A DNA stretch of 64,000 nucleotides from Bin55 sp965220235 (GCA_965220235.1 OZ244815.1:3410001-3474000); one strand, 5' to 3'. Shown: positions 9,181-18,394, numbered from the stretch's first letter. A program made the numbers and translations. Notes: generated from the letters alone by a model not told the origin.

Positions 9181-9924
9181 CTATTCGCTGTCGCTATCCG
9201 CTATTTGTTCTGCGACGTAGCTAATCGACCAATTGTGACCTAATCGACGCTCACGATATGTCTCCGGTAGCTCGACCACTATGCTATGCGGAATTTCGAC
9301 CACCATGGGGTTGTGGTCCATCCGGTTAAAAGCATTGTCGAGTTCGAATCGTGTTCGCCACTGAATGAAACGAACGTCCTTCCGCTGAGTCTGAGGTAAC
9401 TCTCGTGGGCACTCTTCGTTGAGATCCCCCGTCAGCGCTGTAAGTGGTGCTGCAACGGTGTGTATTGTCAACGGTACGTCAGCATTCCATGCATCTGCGA
9501 GTTGAGCGACCACCACGCCGCCTAACGAGTGGCCAATAACGGAAACGGATGTATAACCGGGATGGGCGTCAAGCTCATTTTGGATCGATGTCTTTATCTC
9601 TTCAACAATCTCCAGCTGACATCGACGATCGTTCGTGTCCCAATTGAAAAAGTACATGTGGCGCGCATCGTTATTAATGGTCTGCAGTGGATACACCCAT
9701 TCATATCCCTCCGAGCGCCAACCATGCACGCCGACGAATAACTCACGAGCGTCTACTTCATCAGTCTCGAGCCCATGTAACCCATATGACAATCCGACCA
9801 ATCTTGATCCAGACTCCTTGACGCCTTCGCCCGCGTCCAGGGAATTCAACCAAGGAAACGTTTCTTCTGCGGCGATTACGCCGCAAAACAGAAGTAGGAG
9901 ACAGTTGGGGATCAGACGCTTCAT
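9181..9924 (-). CDS. Secreted alpha/beta hydrolase (lipase-like)
   Basis: 247-residue protein with a signal peptide (MKRLIPNCLLLLFCGVIAA) and a GHSLGG nucleophile elbow, so a periplasmic or exported serine hydrolase is likely. VGVHGWRS precedes the elbow at the oxyanion region of the fold. Substrate unknown; overall similarity looks like lipase/cutinase-type alpha/beta hydrolases without a clear family. ATG at 9924 is preferred over the adjacent TTG at 9927. It starts 3 bp after the stop of the upstream acyl-CoA dehydrogenase, so the two probably form an operon. Confidence 0.75.
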   Translation of the reverse strand: MKRLIPNCLLLLFCGVIAAEETFPWLNSLDAGEGVKESGSRLVGLSYGLHGLETDEVDARELFVGVHGWRSEGYEWVYPLQTINNDARHMYFFNWDTNDRRCQLEIVEEIKTSIQNELDAHPGYTSVSVIGHSLGGVVVAQLADAWNADVPLTIHTVAAPLTALTGDLNEECPRELPQTQRKDVRFIQWRTRFELDNAFNRMDHNPMVVEIPHSIVVELPETYRERRLGHNWSISYVAEQIADSDSE

Positions 9925-9927
9925 CAA

Positions 9928-11076
9928 TTAGTCTGGCAGTCCAAGCACGCGCTTCGCGATGATGTTGAGTTGCACCTCGTTACTCCCACCGGCGATAGAT
10001 CGAGCCTTTCCTGCGAGCCAAGTTCGCGTCATCGTAAGTTCCGATGATGAATATGGTCCGGACTCGTCACCTAATCCTTGTGTTCCCATTAAAGAAATCT
10101 GGAGTTCAGACCTCTCTTTCGCGAGCGTTGCCCCGTAGTACTTAAAAATCGACGTGGCTGGACCCGGCGTATTGCCTTCCGATTCTTCAACGGTCCGCCG
10201 TTGAGTGAGATTCATGCACTCAGTGTCAATTAGGTTCTTAAGAATGCGCTGCTGCAGTGCCGGATCCGCGTTTTCCGCATACAACGATCTGAGTCGAGGT
10301 AAGTCGATACCAGCTTCTCGATTGCCTCCCGAAGCGAGCGAGAGCATTCCAGAGCGTTCGTGCTGAAGTAATCGTTTTGCGACTGTCCAACCCTCGTTCT
10401 CGTTGCTGACCAAGTCATCGCGGTCCGCAATTGCGTCATCGAAAAATGTCTCGCAAAACGGAGACGCTCCTGAAATCAAGCGAATCGGACGTACGGTAAC
10501 GCCTGGTTGATTCATGCTGAAGAGGATAAAACTGATGCCTTCGTGTTTAGGCACGTCCGGATTTGTCCGTACGAGACAAAAGATCCAATCCGCGAAATTA
10601 GCACCTGATGTCCAGATTTTTTGACCGTTTATCACATAGTGATCGCCTTGATTTTCCGCACGGGTCTGCAAGGAAGCGAGATCCGAACCTGACCCAGGCT
10701 CGGAATAACCCTGACACCACCAGACCTCACCTCTTGCAATACGAGGTAAATGTCTGAGTTTTTGCTCCTCGGTTCCGAACTCAAGCAGCGTTGGACCTAG
10801 CATGGAAATGCCCATCCCAGAAACCGGCGATCGAACGTGTAGATCGCGCATTTCCTCGAGCATGATCACCCATTGGTCTTTTGAAAATCCCGCACCACCA
10901 TACTTTGTTTCCCAGTTCGGTACGGTCAATCCTTCAGCCGCGCAACGATCAAGCCATAAACGTTGCTCGTCTGTCATCGCTGCCTTTGTTCCACCCCCTG
11001 GCACATCGCCTGGGCCACGGCAGCTGTCTGGACAGTTTGAGTCCAACCATTCCCTGATTTCAGTTCGAAAGGACAC
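9928..11076 (-). CDS. Acyl-CoA dehydrogenase family protein
   Basis: Flavoprotein of about 382 residues catalysing alpha,beta-dehydrogenation of an unknown acyl-CoA. QGYSEPGSGSDLASL and INGQKIWTSGA (middle domain, FAD contacts) and RTWLAGKARSIAGGSNEVQLNIIAKRVLGLP (C-terminal FAD/CoA contact) are diagnostic. The frame is open to a TTG at 11094, but GTG 11076 has an AAGAGG Shine-Dalgarno (11083-11088) with 6-nt spacing and yields the common N-terminus SFRTEIREWL, so 11076 was chosen. A 17-bp palindrome lies about 95 bp upstream. Confidence 0.9.
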   Translation of the reverse strand: MSFRTEIREWLDSNCPDSCRGPGDVPGGGTKAAMTDEQRLWLDRCAAEGLTVPNWETKYGGAGFSKDQWVIMLEEMRDLHVRSPVSGMGISMLGPTLLEFGTEEQKLRHLPRIARGEVWWCQGYSEPGSGSDLASLQTRAENQGDHYVINGQKIWTSGANFADWIFCLVRTNPDVPKHEGISFILFSMNQPGVTVRPIRLISGASPFCETFFDDAIADRDDLVSNENEGWTVAKRLLQHERSGMLSLASGGNREAGIDLPRLRSLYAENADPALQQRILKNLIDTECMNLTQRRTVEESEGNTPGPATSIFKYYGATLAKERSELQISLMGTQGLGDESGPYSSSELTMTRTWLAGKARSIAGGSNEVQLNIIAKRVLGLPD

Positions 11077-11082
11077 GAATAA

Positions 11083-11088
11083 CCTCTT
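11083..11088 (-). promoter_or_regulatory. Shine-Dalgarno deciding the acyl-CoA dehydrogenase start
   Basis: AAGAGG on the minus strand, 6 nt before GTG 11076. No comparable site precedes the upstream TTG 11094. Confidence 0.7.
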
Positions 11089-11170
11089 ACACAACTTTCG
11101 GAAGTGTTTGGAGAATTATTGTCTCCGGCGGAATCACGATTTACGAGACGGTCAGACTATCCAATCTAAC

Positions 11171-11187
11171 TAAAGAATCATTCTTTA
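11171..11187. promoter_or_regulatory. 17-bp perfect palindrome, possible operator
   Basis: TAAAGAAT-C-ATTCTTTA is a perfect inverted repeat with one central base. It lies 95 bp before the acyl-CoA dehydrogenase start and 45 bp after the 3' end of the upstream ATPase gene. Size and symmetry suit a dimeric repressor such as a TetR-type regulator. It is not T-rich enough on one side to be a convincing terminator. Confidence 0.4.
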
Positions 11188-11231
11188 CCTGTGGCTGCGA
11201 ATGTCGTCTCCCGGCCGGGCATGTTCTAGCA

Positions 11232-12602
11232 CTAACGTAACGCTTTAAACACCGTGTTCGCATCAACGATCTTGGCATTAGATTCATTGGAAGTGTCCGG
11301 AGTGAATGTGAGGGGGAGAACAGGAGCATTACCGATTGGTAATGAACCTAAACGAATACTTGGGTTGCCCTCACGTCCATTTGAAATTCGCCATTTGGCT
11401 TCACCGAGTAGTACGTCTGAACCGGTAAGTGATTGAGCGACGATATCCAATTCCCGATCGTTGCGATACCAGTAACGCTGCGCGATACCGAATGGACCTT
11501 TATCTGCGATTATGGGTACAAGAGCATGCAGTTGTGGAACTGCCATTCGACATAACTCTTCCCAAGCATGCGCCTCCAGACTGACACGATGCTTTTCCCA
11601 ACATAGTCGCCGGGTCGTACCTGGTGCATCCGCTAGTAATGAACGATTCGGGGCCACCACGCGGAACCAAAACCGCAAAAACGGATCTGCAATCTGGTAC
11701 AGACTGCGTTTACCCGACTTTGGATCGCTTCCAAACGGTGTTTCCCGACGAATCATTTCCATTTCCATCAGTGTCGCTAATGACGCGGACAAGCCAGATG
11801 CTTGCCGACCAAGGCGTCCAGCGATCTCACTCAATCTATGTGCACCGTTACCGATTACGTCAAGAATCGGTCGTAGCGGCATCGCCGTTGGTGTTTCCAT
11901 TTCCAGTATTCGGTCAGGTTCGCGATGCAATGGCGCTTTCGGGTCGAGAATCAGATCGTCCACCGCATCTTCTAAGTTTCCACCATGCTCCGAAGCGAGT
12001 TCTAGATAGCGTGGCATACCTCCGAAAACAGCGTATATGGAAACTAACTCTCGAGGTGAGATTGACGGAAAAGCGTCCGCTAGATAACCCGGGCGCAATG
12101 GATTCAATGGAAACGCTTCCGTAGCTCGCCCGTACAACGGCGAACTTTGATTAAGAATCGCATTTTTCATCATACGAATGCTTGATCCGCTCACCACAAC
12201 GGCGATCTGACGTGAAGGAGAATCCAACCAGTTCTGCATAGTTGCTGAAATCTCTCGCTCTGCAGCTACTAGATACGGGAATTCATCAATGATTAATGGT
12301 CCTCGCCAACCCACTCTTGCGGCTTCTCGATCTAGTCTTCTGAACATCATCCCCCAGTTGGGGTATTCCGCTTCTTCAAAACCGGCAAAGCGTGTTCCCA
12401 CAGCGGACGAAAAATATCGGCGCTGAATGCGTGCCGAGGATTGGTCCGCAACAACATAGAGCCCTTTTTCGCGACGTGCCCATTCAATCAGCATGCGAGA
12501 CTTCCCCACCCGCCGTCGTCCCCATATCACGACAAAACTACGTGGACGATGCAGCGCCGCATCGAGACGACGTATTTCCTGTTCCCTATCTAAGAACTCC
12601 AT
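11232..12602 (-). CDS. Solitary AAA+ ATPase with C-terminal DUF234-like domain
   Basis: 456 residues. The N-terminal P-loop ATPase domain has Walker A GRRRVGKS (28-35) and a Walker B-like LIIDEFPYL, as in the archaeal/bacterial ATPase family. A winged-helix-like segment follows (SEIAGRLGRQASGLSASLA). The C-terminus holds RELDIVAQ...LLGEAKW, which resembles a PD-(D/E)XK nuclease core as in DUF234. These proteins are common in archaea and patchy in bacteria, and no member has a secure function that I know. The upstream region is unusually AT-rich, which may point to acquisition by transfer. It sits inside the cargo splitting the trp genes. Confidence 0.82.
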   Translation of the reverse strand: MEFLDREQEIRRLDAALHRPRSFVVIWGRRRVGKSRMLIEWARREKGLYVVADQSSARIQRRYFSSAVGTRFAGFEEAEYPNWGMMFRRLDREAARVGWRGPLIIDEFPYLVAAEREISATMQNWLDSPSRQIAVVVSGSSIRMMKNAILNQSSPLYGRATEAFPLNPLRPGYLADAFPSISPRELVSIYAVFGGMPRYLELASEHGGNLEDAVDDLILDPKAPLHREPDRILEMETPTAMPLRPILDVIGNGAHRLSEIAGRLGRQASGLSASLATLMEMEMIRRETPFGSDPKSGKRSLYQIADPFLRFWFRVVAPNRSLLADAPGTTRRLCWEKHRVSLEAHAWEELCRMAVPQLHALVPIIADKGPFGIAQRYWYRNDRELDIVAQSLTGSDVLLGEAKWRISNGREGNPSIRLGSLPIGNAPVLPLTFTPDTSNESNAKIVDANTVFKALR

Positions 12603-12670
12603 TTCAAAGATTATTTAGACTAACATTATTTTGTATAAATTAATTATAGATCTTATCGACTCATTAGATC
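12603..12670 (-). promoter_or_regulatory. AT-rich promoter region of the AAA+ ATPase
   Basis: Markedly AT-rich stretch just upstream of ATG 12602, carrying a minus-strand TATAAT at 12643-12648. No good -35 box is seen at 17-nt spacing. The rest of the gap to 12806 holds nothing I recognise. Confidence 0.4.
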
Positions 12671-12806
12671 GACTCTGTTGCTGTTGTTTTATAGTATTGG
12701 ACGAGTTCCTTTCACCGGTCAATACCCGCAATCGAATTTGACGGCGATGTTAGTACGCTGCGCCCGACAGAAGATCAGATCTCATCTTGTGTTAACTAAC
12801 TTCAAA

Positions 12807-15800
12807 TTAAGGCAACGGTTCGAACTTAGGCACACTAGCGGTACCCTTCGAAGGCCAGATTTCCGTAAGATCGTCTCCACGTCTAATGACGCCGTTTCGA
12901 ATCACTAGTTCAATGTCATTACTGGATCGAATGTCATCGTAAGGGTTCGAATTTAAAACAACCATATCCGCGAGTTTGCCAACCTCAAGCGAGCCCAAGT
13001 CCATACCAATTCCCAACATTTCCGCACCATGACGTGTCGCCGCGCGGAGTGCTTCAAAGTTGCTAAACCCACCGGCACTCAGCGCCCAAAGTTCCCAATG
13101 AAACCCCAACCCGTTTAGCTGACCATGGGAACCTACACCGACTTGACCACCAGCTTGAACGATCACGTGTGCACGTTCCGCGTGGCGAGCAAAGACATGA
13201 GCGTCCTGATGAAACCATGGCCTTCTCAGTAACCTCGCTTCTAACACAGAAGGAGGCGTAAAACGCGCTAACTTGGGATCGTCGCGTGGATTCTCATGAA
13301 TGAAGAAATGGTTCTCACCGAACGGACCGCCGTACGAAACCAGCAATGTCGGTGTATAGGCCATTCGTGTACTCGCCATCAGCTTGACTACGTCGTCATA
13401 TATGCCAACTACTGGGAGACTGTGCTCAAGACCGGTAAATCCGTCGATCGCATGGGTAAGAGCCAACTTCAAGTCCAACGCGCCTTCGGTGGTTGGATTC
13501 AGTTCTAGTTCGCGCGCCGCCGACACGATCCATTGTCGTTGTTCGCGATTGCCGGGTAAATAAGACTTGAGATTACGGACACCGTAGTGCTCCTTATATC
13601 GCCGAAGGACATTTACCGCCTCGCGCTCTGATTTGAACGCGGTATCGCTAAATATGCCCGGTCCTGTCGACATAGTGCGCGGTCCAACCATGCGTCCTGC
13701 GTCAACCAAGTTTTGGTATTCGATCACGTCAACTGTGCTCGGTTGAACATCAATAGCAGTGGTCACACCGTAGGCAAGATTTGCGAGTAAAGCCCAAGAT
13801 TCACCACTGACGACACCTCGATATACCGGGAAATGCGCGTGTGTGTCGATATATCCAGGGACAATGAACTTACCACTGTAATCGAATTCGTCAGTTCCCT
13901 CGGGAACGATCAGATCCCTTCCGATTGCAGCGATGCGATCACCATCGATCAGTATGTCGGAATCGAGCAGCGACTCCGCGTTATCCGATGAGACCGTCAA
14001 CAGAGTGGCATTCCGAAGTACAACTGCATTGTCAGGTTCTAGGCGAGCGACGTAGACCTCAATGAGATGCGTCGATACGAATTCATGCTCCTCTGCTAGC
14101 GGCTTTTCCGCTTCCTCCTCGTCGTCCTCCTGACCTTTTTCATTCTCTTCCTCGGAGAACACCGACGCGATCGATCTCCGATGAATCGTATGCCCGATCG
14201 ACCAAAGAGCATGTGTTCCCGTAGCATCCCACGCAAAATCGTCAACACCAACGTCTGTTAGACGTTCGCACGGCAGCGAGCAGCTAGTTACTCTCGTTTT
14301 AACCGGAGCTGCACGTGTACCGAACAGCTTCACCACATAGAGCTGGTTCGCTTGCTTCACCAAGGCGTGCCGTCCGTTAGGAGCGATGCGAATGCGAAAA
14401 GCGGGAAGACCGTCCTTGGAGTTGTAGATTCCTGGTCCTGAAACATCAAGGTGTTTTCGACGATCTGTACCATCGAATCTCATCGAGTGGAGACCTGCGG
14501 CACCTGAAGCAAACATGCCTGGCCACTCGTAGAGGTAGAGACGTTCGGATTCAGGTCCGTAGTGGGGATCGTAGAAATGAGGCGCGTGTGCGATCAGCTC
14601 GAGCTCACCGTTGTCAACCTGTACCTGTATCAGGTCGGTGCCTACACCTTCGCCAAAATCGGATGCTCTCGTAGCACGTTCGAAGGCTGAGGCACGCAAT
14701 GCAATCACTGTCTGGCCATCATTTCGCCACAATGGATCAAAATAAAACCCCGGTGCGTTCGTCACGCGGACCGGCTTGGCATTCGCTCTAGTCCGTACTC
14801 GCCAAATGTGACCTCCTTCTTGCGACCAATCAACAAAAGCGACCTGGCGACCATTCGGAGCCCAAGTTGGTTGTGCGGCAAACATCGAAGGTGGAGTTAA
14901 TTCGAGGAGATCTTCTGATTCAAAGTCGTAGACATATATTTGTGCGAGCGCGGAGAAAGCCACCTTTGACCCGTCCGGTGAAGGTTCAAGACCTCGTATG
15001 AGCTGGGCTTTTACCGGGCCAAGCCCGACCCTATAAGGGAATTCAAGGCGTTCATTTCGCTTGAGTTTCAGAGGAATTTCGAAAGGTACGTTGAAGGATT
15101 TGCCGGTTTCAAGCTCAATAGCGTGAATTTCACCGTTCGTCGTGAAATAGAGCACATCGCCGTCGGGGGAAAACACGGGTTTTGGTAAGAGATCTCGAGT
15201 GAAGCGCGATTCCTGTTCGTCGCGTTGGACCGGGTAGACAAGCCAGTTGTCGTCCCCGGACTGTAAATCCCGAATTCGGAGCCCTGTTTTTGTGTCAAAC
15301 CGCGTCCCATACACGAGTTTCGTCCCATCTGGCGAAAGGACTGGTCGAAACGCGCTTCCTACCGCAGCAGTCAGTTCAACGTGTTCATTCGTCGAAAGCT
15401 CAAGTCGACGTATCTGCCACAGCGGCAGCTGCTGGTTGTACCCGAATCCACCCTCTTTAAACGCATGGTAGATGTATCGACCATCGGTACTGTAAACCGC
15501 GCCTGTAAAGTTCTGTGAGTCTGTCGCAGAGCCGGAGCGTCGCGGGGCTAACCGGACACCTTTACCACCCGCTAAGTGATACGCCCAGACACGATAGACC
15601 CGAGTTTTCCAACTCCCAACTGACACAATCACATGAGATCCGTCCGACGCCCACGAGGGCGACATCAATTCCGAGTCCTTTGACGTATCGGAGAGTTCGC
15701 GTGCCCCGGTACCGTCGGAGCGCATTACCCACAGGTTTTCGTGCCCTGACCTGTCAGAGACAAAGGCGATGTGAGAACCATCTGGTGAATAGACTGGTTG

Positions 15801-16034
15801 AGAATCGAACGCCATCCCCGTCGATAACGGTTCCGCGGTCCCGCCATCAACCGGAAGTGTGTATAGCTCACCAAGGACCTCAAGCACAAAAGTCCCCACA
15901 TCCGGCGAGAGATCGAAAGAGAGCCAAGTAACCGTTGACACGGTGTGTTCAAGTATTGCACTGCTTTTTAAAGAAAGTTCTGCTGCAGCACAGAGACTCA
16001 GAATCGAAGCGAGAGTCGCAATGGCTCGTTTCAC
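12807..16034 (-). CDS. Exported TolB-like beta-propeller / amidohydrolase fusion
   Basis: 1075 residues starting at GTG 16034 with a signal peptide (VKRAIATLASILSLCAA), so it acts outside the cytoplasm. Residues about 40-620 contain repeated PDG-type blades (YSPDGSHIAFVSDRSG, LSPDGTKLVYG, WAPNGRQVAFVDW) of a WD40/TolB propeller. An acidic linker (about 625-649, rich in Glu/Asp) precedes a metal-dependent amidohydrolase domain (about 660-1060) with DTHAHFP near 730 and GSHGQLNGLGFHWEL. This architecture is known from bacterial amidohydrolases thought to act on peptides or imides; the substrate here is unknown. It is separated from trpE by the channel gene. Confidence 0.88.
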   Translation of the reverse strand: MKRAIATLASILSLCAAAELSLKSSAILEHTVSTVTWLSFDLSPDVGTFVLEVLGELYTLPVDGGTAEPLSTGMAFDSQPVYSPDGSHIAFVSDRSGHENLWVMRSDGTGARELSDTSKDSELMSPSWASDGSHVIVSVGSWKTRVYRVWAYHLAGGKGVRLAPRRSGSATDSQNFTGAVYSTDGRYIYHAFKEGGFGYNQQLPLWQIRRLELSTNEHVELTAAVGSAFRPVLSPDGTKLVYGTRFDTKTGLRIRDLQSGDDNWLVYPVQRDEQESRFTRDLLPKPVFSPDGDVLYFTTNGEIHAIELETGKSFNVPFEIPLKLKRNERLEFPYRVGLGPVKAQLIRGLEPSPDGSKVAFSALAQIYVYDFESEDLLELTPPSMFAAQPTWAPNGRQVAFVDWSQEGGHIWRVRTRANAKPVRVTNAPGFYFDPLWRNDGQTVIALRASAFERATRASDFGEGVGTDLIQVQVDNGELELIAHAPHFYDPHYGPESERLYLYEWPGMFASGAAGLHSMRFDGTDRRKHLDVSGPGIYNSKDGLPAFRIRIAPNGRHALVKQANQLYVVKLFGTRAAPVKTRVTSCSLPCERLTDVGVDDFAWDATGTHALWSIGHTIHRRSIASVFSEEENEKGQEDDEEEAEKPLAEEHEFVSTHLIEVYVARLEPDNAVVLRNATLLTVSSDNAESLLDSDILIDGDRIAAIGRDLIVPEGTDEFDYSGKFIVPGYIDTHAHFPVYRGVVSGESWALLANLAYGVTTAIDVQPSTVDVIEYQNLVDAGRMVGPRTMSTGPGIFSDTAFKSEREAVNVLRRYKEHYGVRNLKSYLPGNREQRQWIVSAARELELNPTTEGALDLKLALTHAIDGFTGLEHSLPVVGIYDDVVKLMASTRMAYTPTLLVSYGGPFGENHFFIHENPRDDPKLARFTPPSVLEARLLRRPWFHQDAHVFARHAERAHVIVQAGGQVGVGSHGQLNGLGFHWELWALSAGGFSNFEALRAATRHGAEMLGIGMDLGSLEVGKLADMVVLNSNPYDDIRSSNDIELVIRNGVIRRGDDLTEIWPSKGTASVPKFEPLP

Positions 16035-16082
16035 AACTGATATGGACCGTGACCGGAGAACAAGACTGAACCCTCTAATTCG

Positions 16083-16919
16083 TCAGCTAGTCGATTTTTC
16101 CGCACCGACTTGGCTCTCCAATCGATTAAGTGCTTCCCGAATCTCGTGGATTTCCAAGAGTAATGCATCGGTTCTCGACTGTTCGCCTAAGTTCTCGCGC
16201 AGTTTTTCGTACTGCTCGTGTAAACCTTCTTGCGTTGCGCGATCATGATTTGATATGACAACCGCGATGATCAAGTTAAACACCACGAACGTGCCGACCA
16301 ACACCAGTGACACAAAGTACATCCATGCCCACCAATAAGCAGTCATCGCCGCGTACATGATGTCGGTCCAATCCTCAAGGGTGACGATACGGAACAAAGA
16401 AAGTAAGGAAATACCAAGCGAGCGCCAATGTGTCGGATCGACCTCCGCAAATAAGTAATGACCAGCAACGCCGTAGACATAAAAGATGACGACCGTCAAA
16501 GCGACGATATTCAACATTCCTGGTAACGATCGCACCAATACCGTGACGAGTACCCGTAATGACGGGATCACGGAAAGTACGCGTAGCAACCGCAATACGC
16601 GAGCCAACATCGGTATGTAACCTGAACCCGGGATTAGACACAGTACCACCACGATGAAATCGAAGACGTTCCACCCATCTTTGAAGTAATCTTGCATGCG
16701 AGGATGATGCGCGACGATCTTGATGATCGCTTCAACAACAAAGATTGCCACAGCGATCTGGTTGAATAGTTGGAACCAAAGACCAAATGCATCATTGATG
16801 GTGTCGACCGTTTCGAATCCGATGACTACACCATTGACCAGAATCACGGTCGTAATGCCATTCAAAAACCACGCAGAATCGGCGATCCGCTTTGCTAGTT
16901 GAACGACTTGAGTCTTCAT
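16083..16919 (-). CDS. Voltage-gated cation channel of the NaChBac/NavBac type
   Basis: 278-residue single-domain ion channel of the inner membrane. It has the six-helix plan: S1-S3 (about 15-100), S4 with regularly spaced arginines (LARVLRLLRVLSVIPSLRVL, 105-124), S5 (about 135-155), pore, S6 (about 198-222), then a C-terminal coiled coil (LLLEIHEIREALNRLESQV). The selectivity filter is TLEDWTD (180-186); sodium channels of the family have TLESW. The extra acidic residues resemble the calcium-selective design. ATG 16919 overlaps the trpE stop by 4 bp (ATGA), so the channel is translationally coupled to trpE. Confidence 0.92.
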   Translation of the reverse strand: MKTQVVQLAKRIADSAWFLNGITTVILVNGVVIGFETVDTINDAFGLWFQLFNQIAVAIFVVEAIIKIVAHHPRMQDYFKDGWNVFDFIVVVLCLIPGSGYIPMLARVLRLLRVLSVIPSLRVLVTVLVRSLPGMLNIVALTVVIFYVYGVAGHYLFAEVDPTHWRSLGISLLSLFRIVTLEDWTDIMYAAMTAYWWAWMYFVSLVLVGTFVVFNLIIAVVISNHDRATQEGLHEQYEKLRENLGEQSRTDALLLEIHEIREALNRLESQVGAEKSTS

Positions 16920-18394
16920 CGAATCCCTTCTTGAGCCAGACTAGCGGCTTGAAATAGTGAACGAGCTTTGTTCATACACTCTTTCCACTCGAGTTCGGGA
17001 ACTGAATCAGCGACAATCCCCGCTCCCGTTTCAATGTACAGACACTGATCCTTGATGACCGCCGTGCGAATCGCAATCGCCATGTCGAGATTGCCGTTCC
17101 ATGCAAGATAACCAACCGCTCCTCCGTAGATACCACGTTTCACTGGCTCAAGTTCATCGATGATCTCCATCGCACGGATCTTTGGGGCACCGCTCAGTGT
17201 TCCGACTGGCAGCGTGGCTCGGAGTACGTCAATTGCAGATTTATCGTCAGCTAGTTCACCTTCCACGTGTGACGCGATATGAATCACATGTGCATAACGT
17301 TCGATCTCGAATTGCTCTGTAACACGTACGCTTCCAATCTTGCAAACCCGTCCAATATCGTTCCGACCAAGATCTACGAGCATTAGATGCTCCGCAATCT
17401 CCTTCGGATCCTCGAGAAGCTCCTGAGCCAAAGCACGGTCTTCCTCCTCGTCCTTACCACGTCGACGCGTTCCCGCTAAAGGTCGATTGACGACTCTGCC
17501 GTTTTCGACCTGCGCCAGAATTTCGGGAGACGAGCCAACGATATGGAAGTCGTCTAGACGCATAAAGTACATGTAAGGCGACGGATTCAGGCTACGCAAC
17601 GTTCGATACAACTGAATCGATGGGACCTCGAAAGGGATCGTCATCCGCTGGGCGAGAACGACCTGCATGACATCACCGGCTCGAATGTACTCTCGAGTAC
17701 GTTCTACCGCATCTATAAACGCCTCACGGCCAAAACCGGACACGAATGCTTCCTCCGGAATGGGTCCCGTACTTGATGATGACGGTAGGGTATCCACTGT
17801 GACCGACATGCCACGAGAGATTTCTTCAAGTCGCTCGTACCCTCTAGCCCGTGCGTCCGTCTGAGACGGATCGACCATCACAATGATCGTGACATGGCTT
17901 GTCAGGTTATCGAAAACCACAACTTCGTCCGACACCATCAACAAGATGTCAGGGGTATGCACATCATCTGGAGGCGTTGAGTCTCGCAGTCGTTTTTCGA
18001 TAAACCGAACTGTGTCGTATCCGAAATAACCTACGAGACCACCGAAGAACCTTGGCATGTCTTCGATTTCCGGTACTCGAAATTGTCGTTGGAACGTGTC
18101 GATGTATTGCAATGGGTCATCGCATTCGATTCGCTCGGTCACGACCCCATTCACCTCGCGTGTGATTGAGCGACCGACAACACGTAGAACTTGCGCTGCA
18201 GGTAAACCAATGATCGAGTAACGAGACCATCGATCGCCACTGCTGGCCGCAGATTCAAGTAAATAGCTAAATGGTTCATCCGCCAATTTACGATAGACGG
18301 ACAATGGCGTATCCATGTCGCCGAAAACGGTTAAAGTGAGCGGAATACGGTTGTATCCCTGCTCAGCCAATGCTTGAAATTCGTCTTGATTCAT
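16916..18394 (-). CDS. trpE: Anthranilate synthase component I TrpE
   Basis: Converts chorismate to anthranilate with TrpG. 492 residues. The frame is open to TTG 18409, but ATG 18394 gives the family N-terminus MNQDEFQALAEQGYNRIPL. The feedback-site motif LLESA and the chorismate-binding motifs are intact: GSSPEILAQ, NRPLAGTRRRG, LMLVDLGRNDIGRV, HIASHVEG, GTLSGAPKIRAMEII and ETGAGIVADS. The gene follows gph by 98 bp, as in Pseudomonas, but trpGDC is over 8 kb downstream rather than adjacent. The next gene in the transcript is a cation channel. Confidence 0.96.
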   Translation of the reverse strand: MNQDEFQALAEQGYNRIPLTLTVFGDMDTPLSVYRKLADEPFSYLLESAASSGDRWSRYSIIGLPAAQVLRVVGRSITREVNGVVTERIECDDPLQYIDTFQRQFRVPEIEDMPRFFGGLVGYFGYDTVRFIEKRLRDSTPPDDVHTPDILLMVSDEVVVFDNLTSHVTIIVMVDPSQTDARARGYERLEEISRGMSVTVDTLPSSSSTGPIPEEAFVSGFGREAFIDAVERTREYIRAGDVMQVVLAQRMTIPFEVPSIQLYRTLRSLNPSPYMYFMRLDDFHIVGSSPEILAQVENGRVVNRPLAGTRRRGKDEEEDRALAQELLEDPKEIAEHLMLVDLGRNDIGRVCKIGSVRVTEQFEIERYAHVIHIASHVEGELADDKSAIDVLRATLPVGTLSGAPKIRAMEIIDELEPVKRGIYGGAVGYLAWNGNLDMAIAIRTAVIKDQCLYIETGAGIVADSVPELEWKECMNKARSLFQAASLAQEGIR

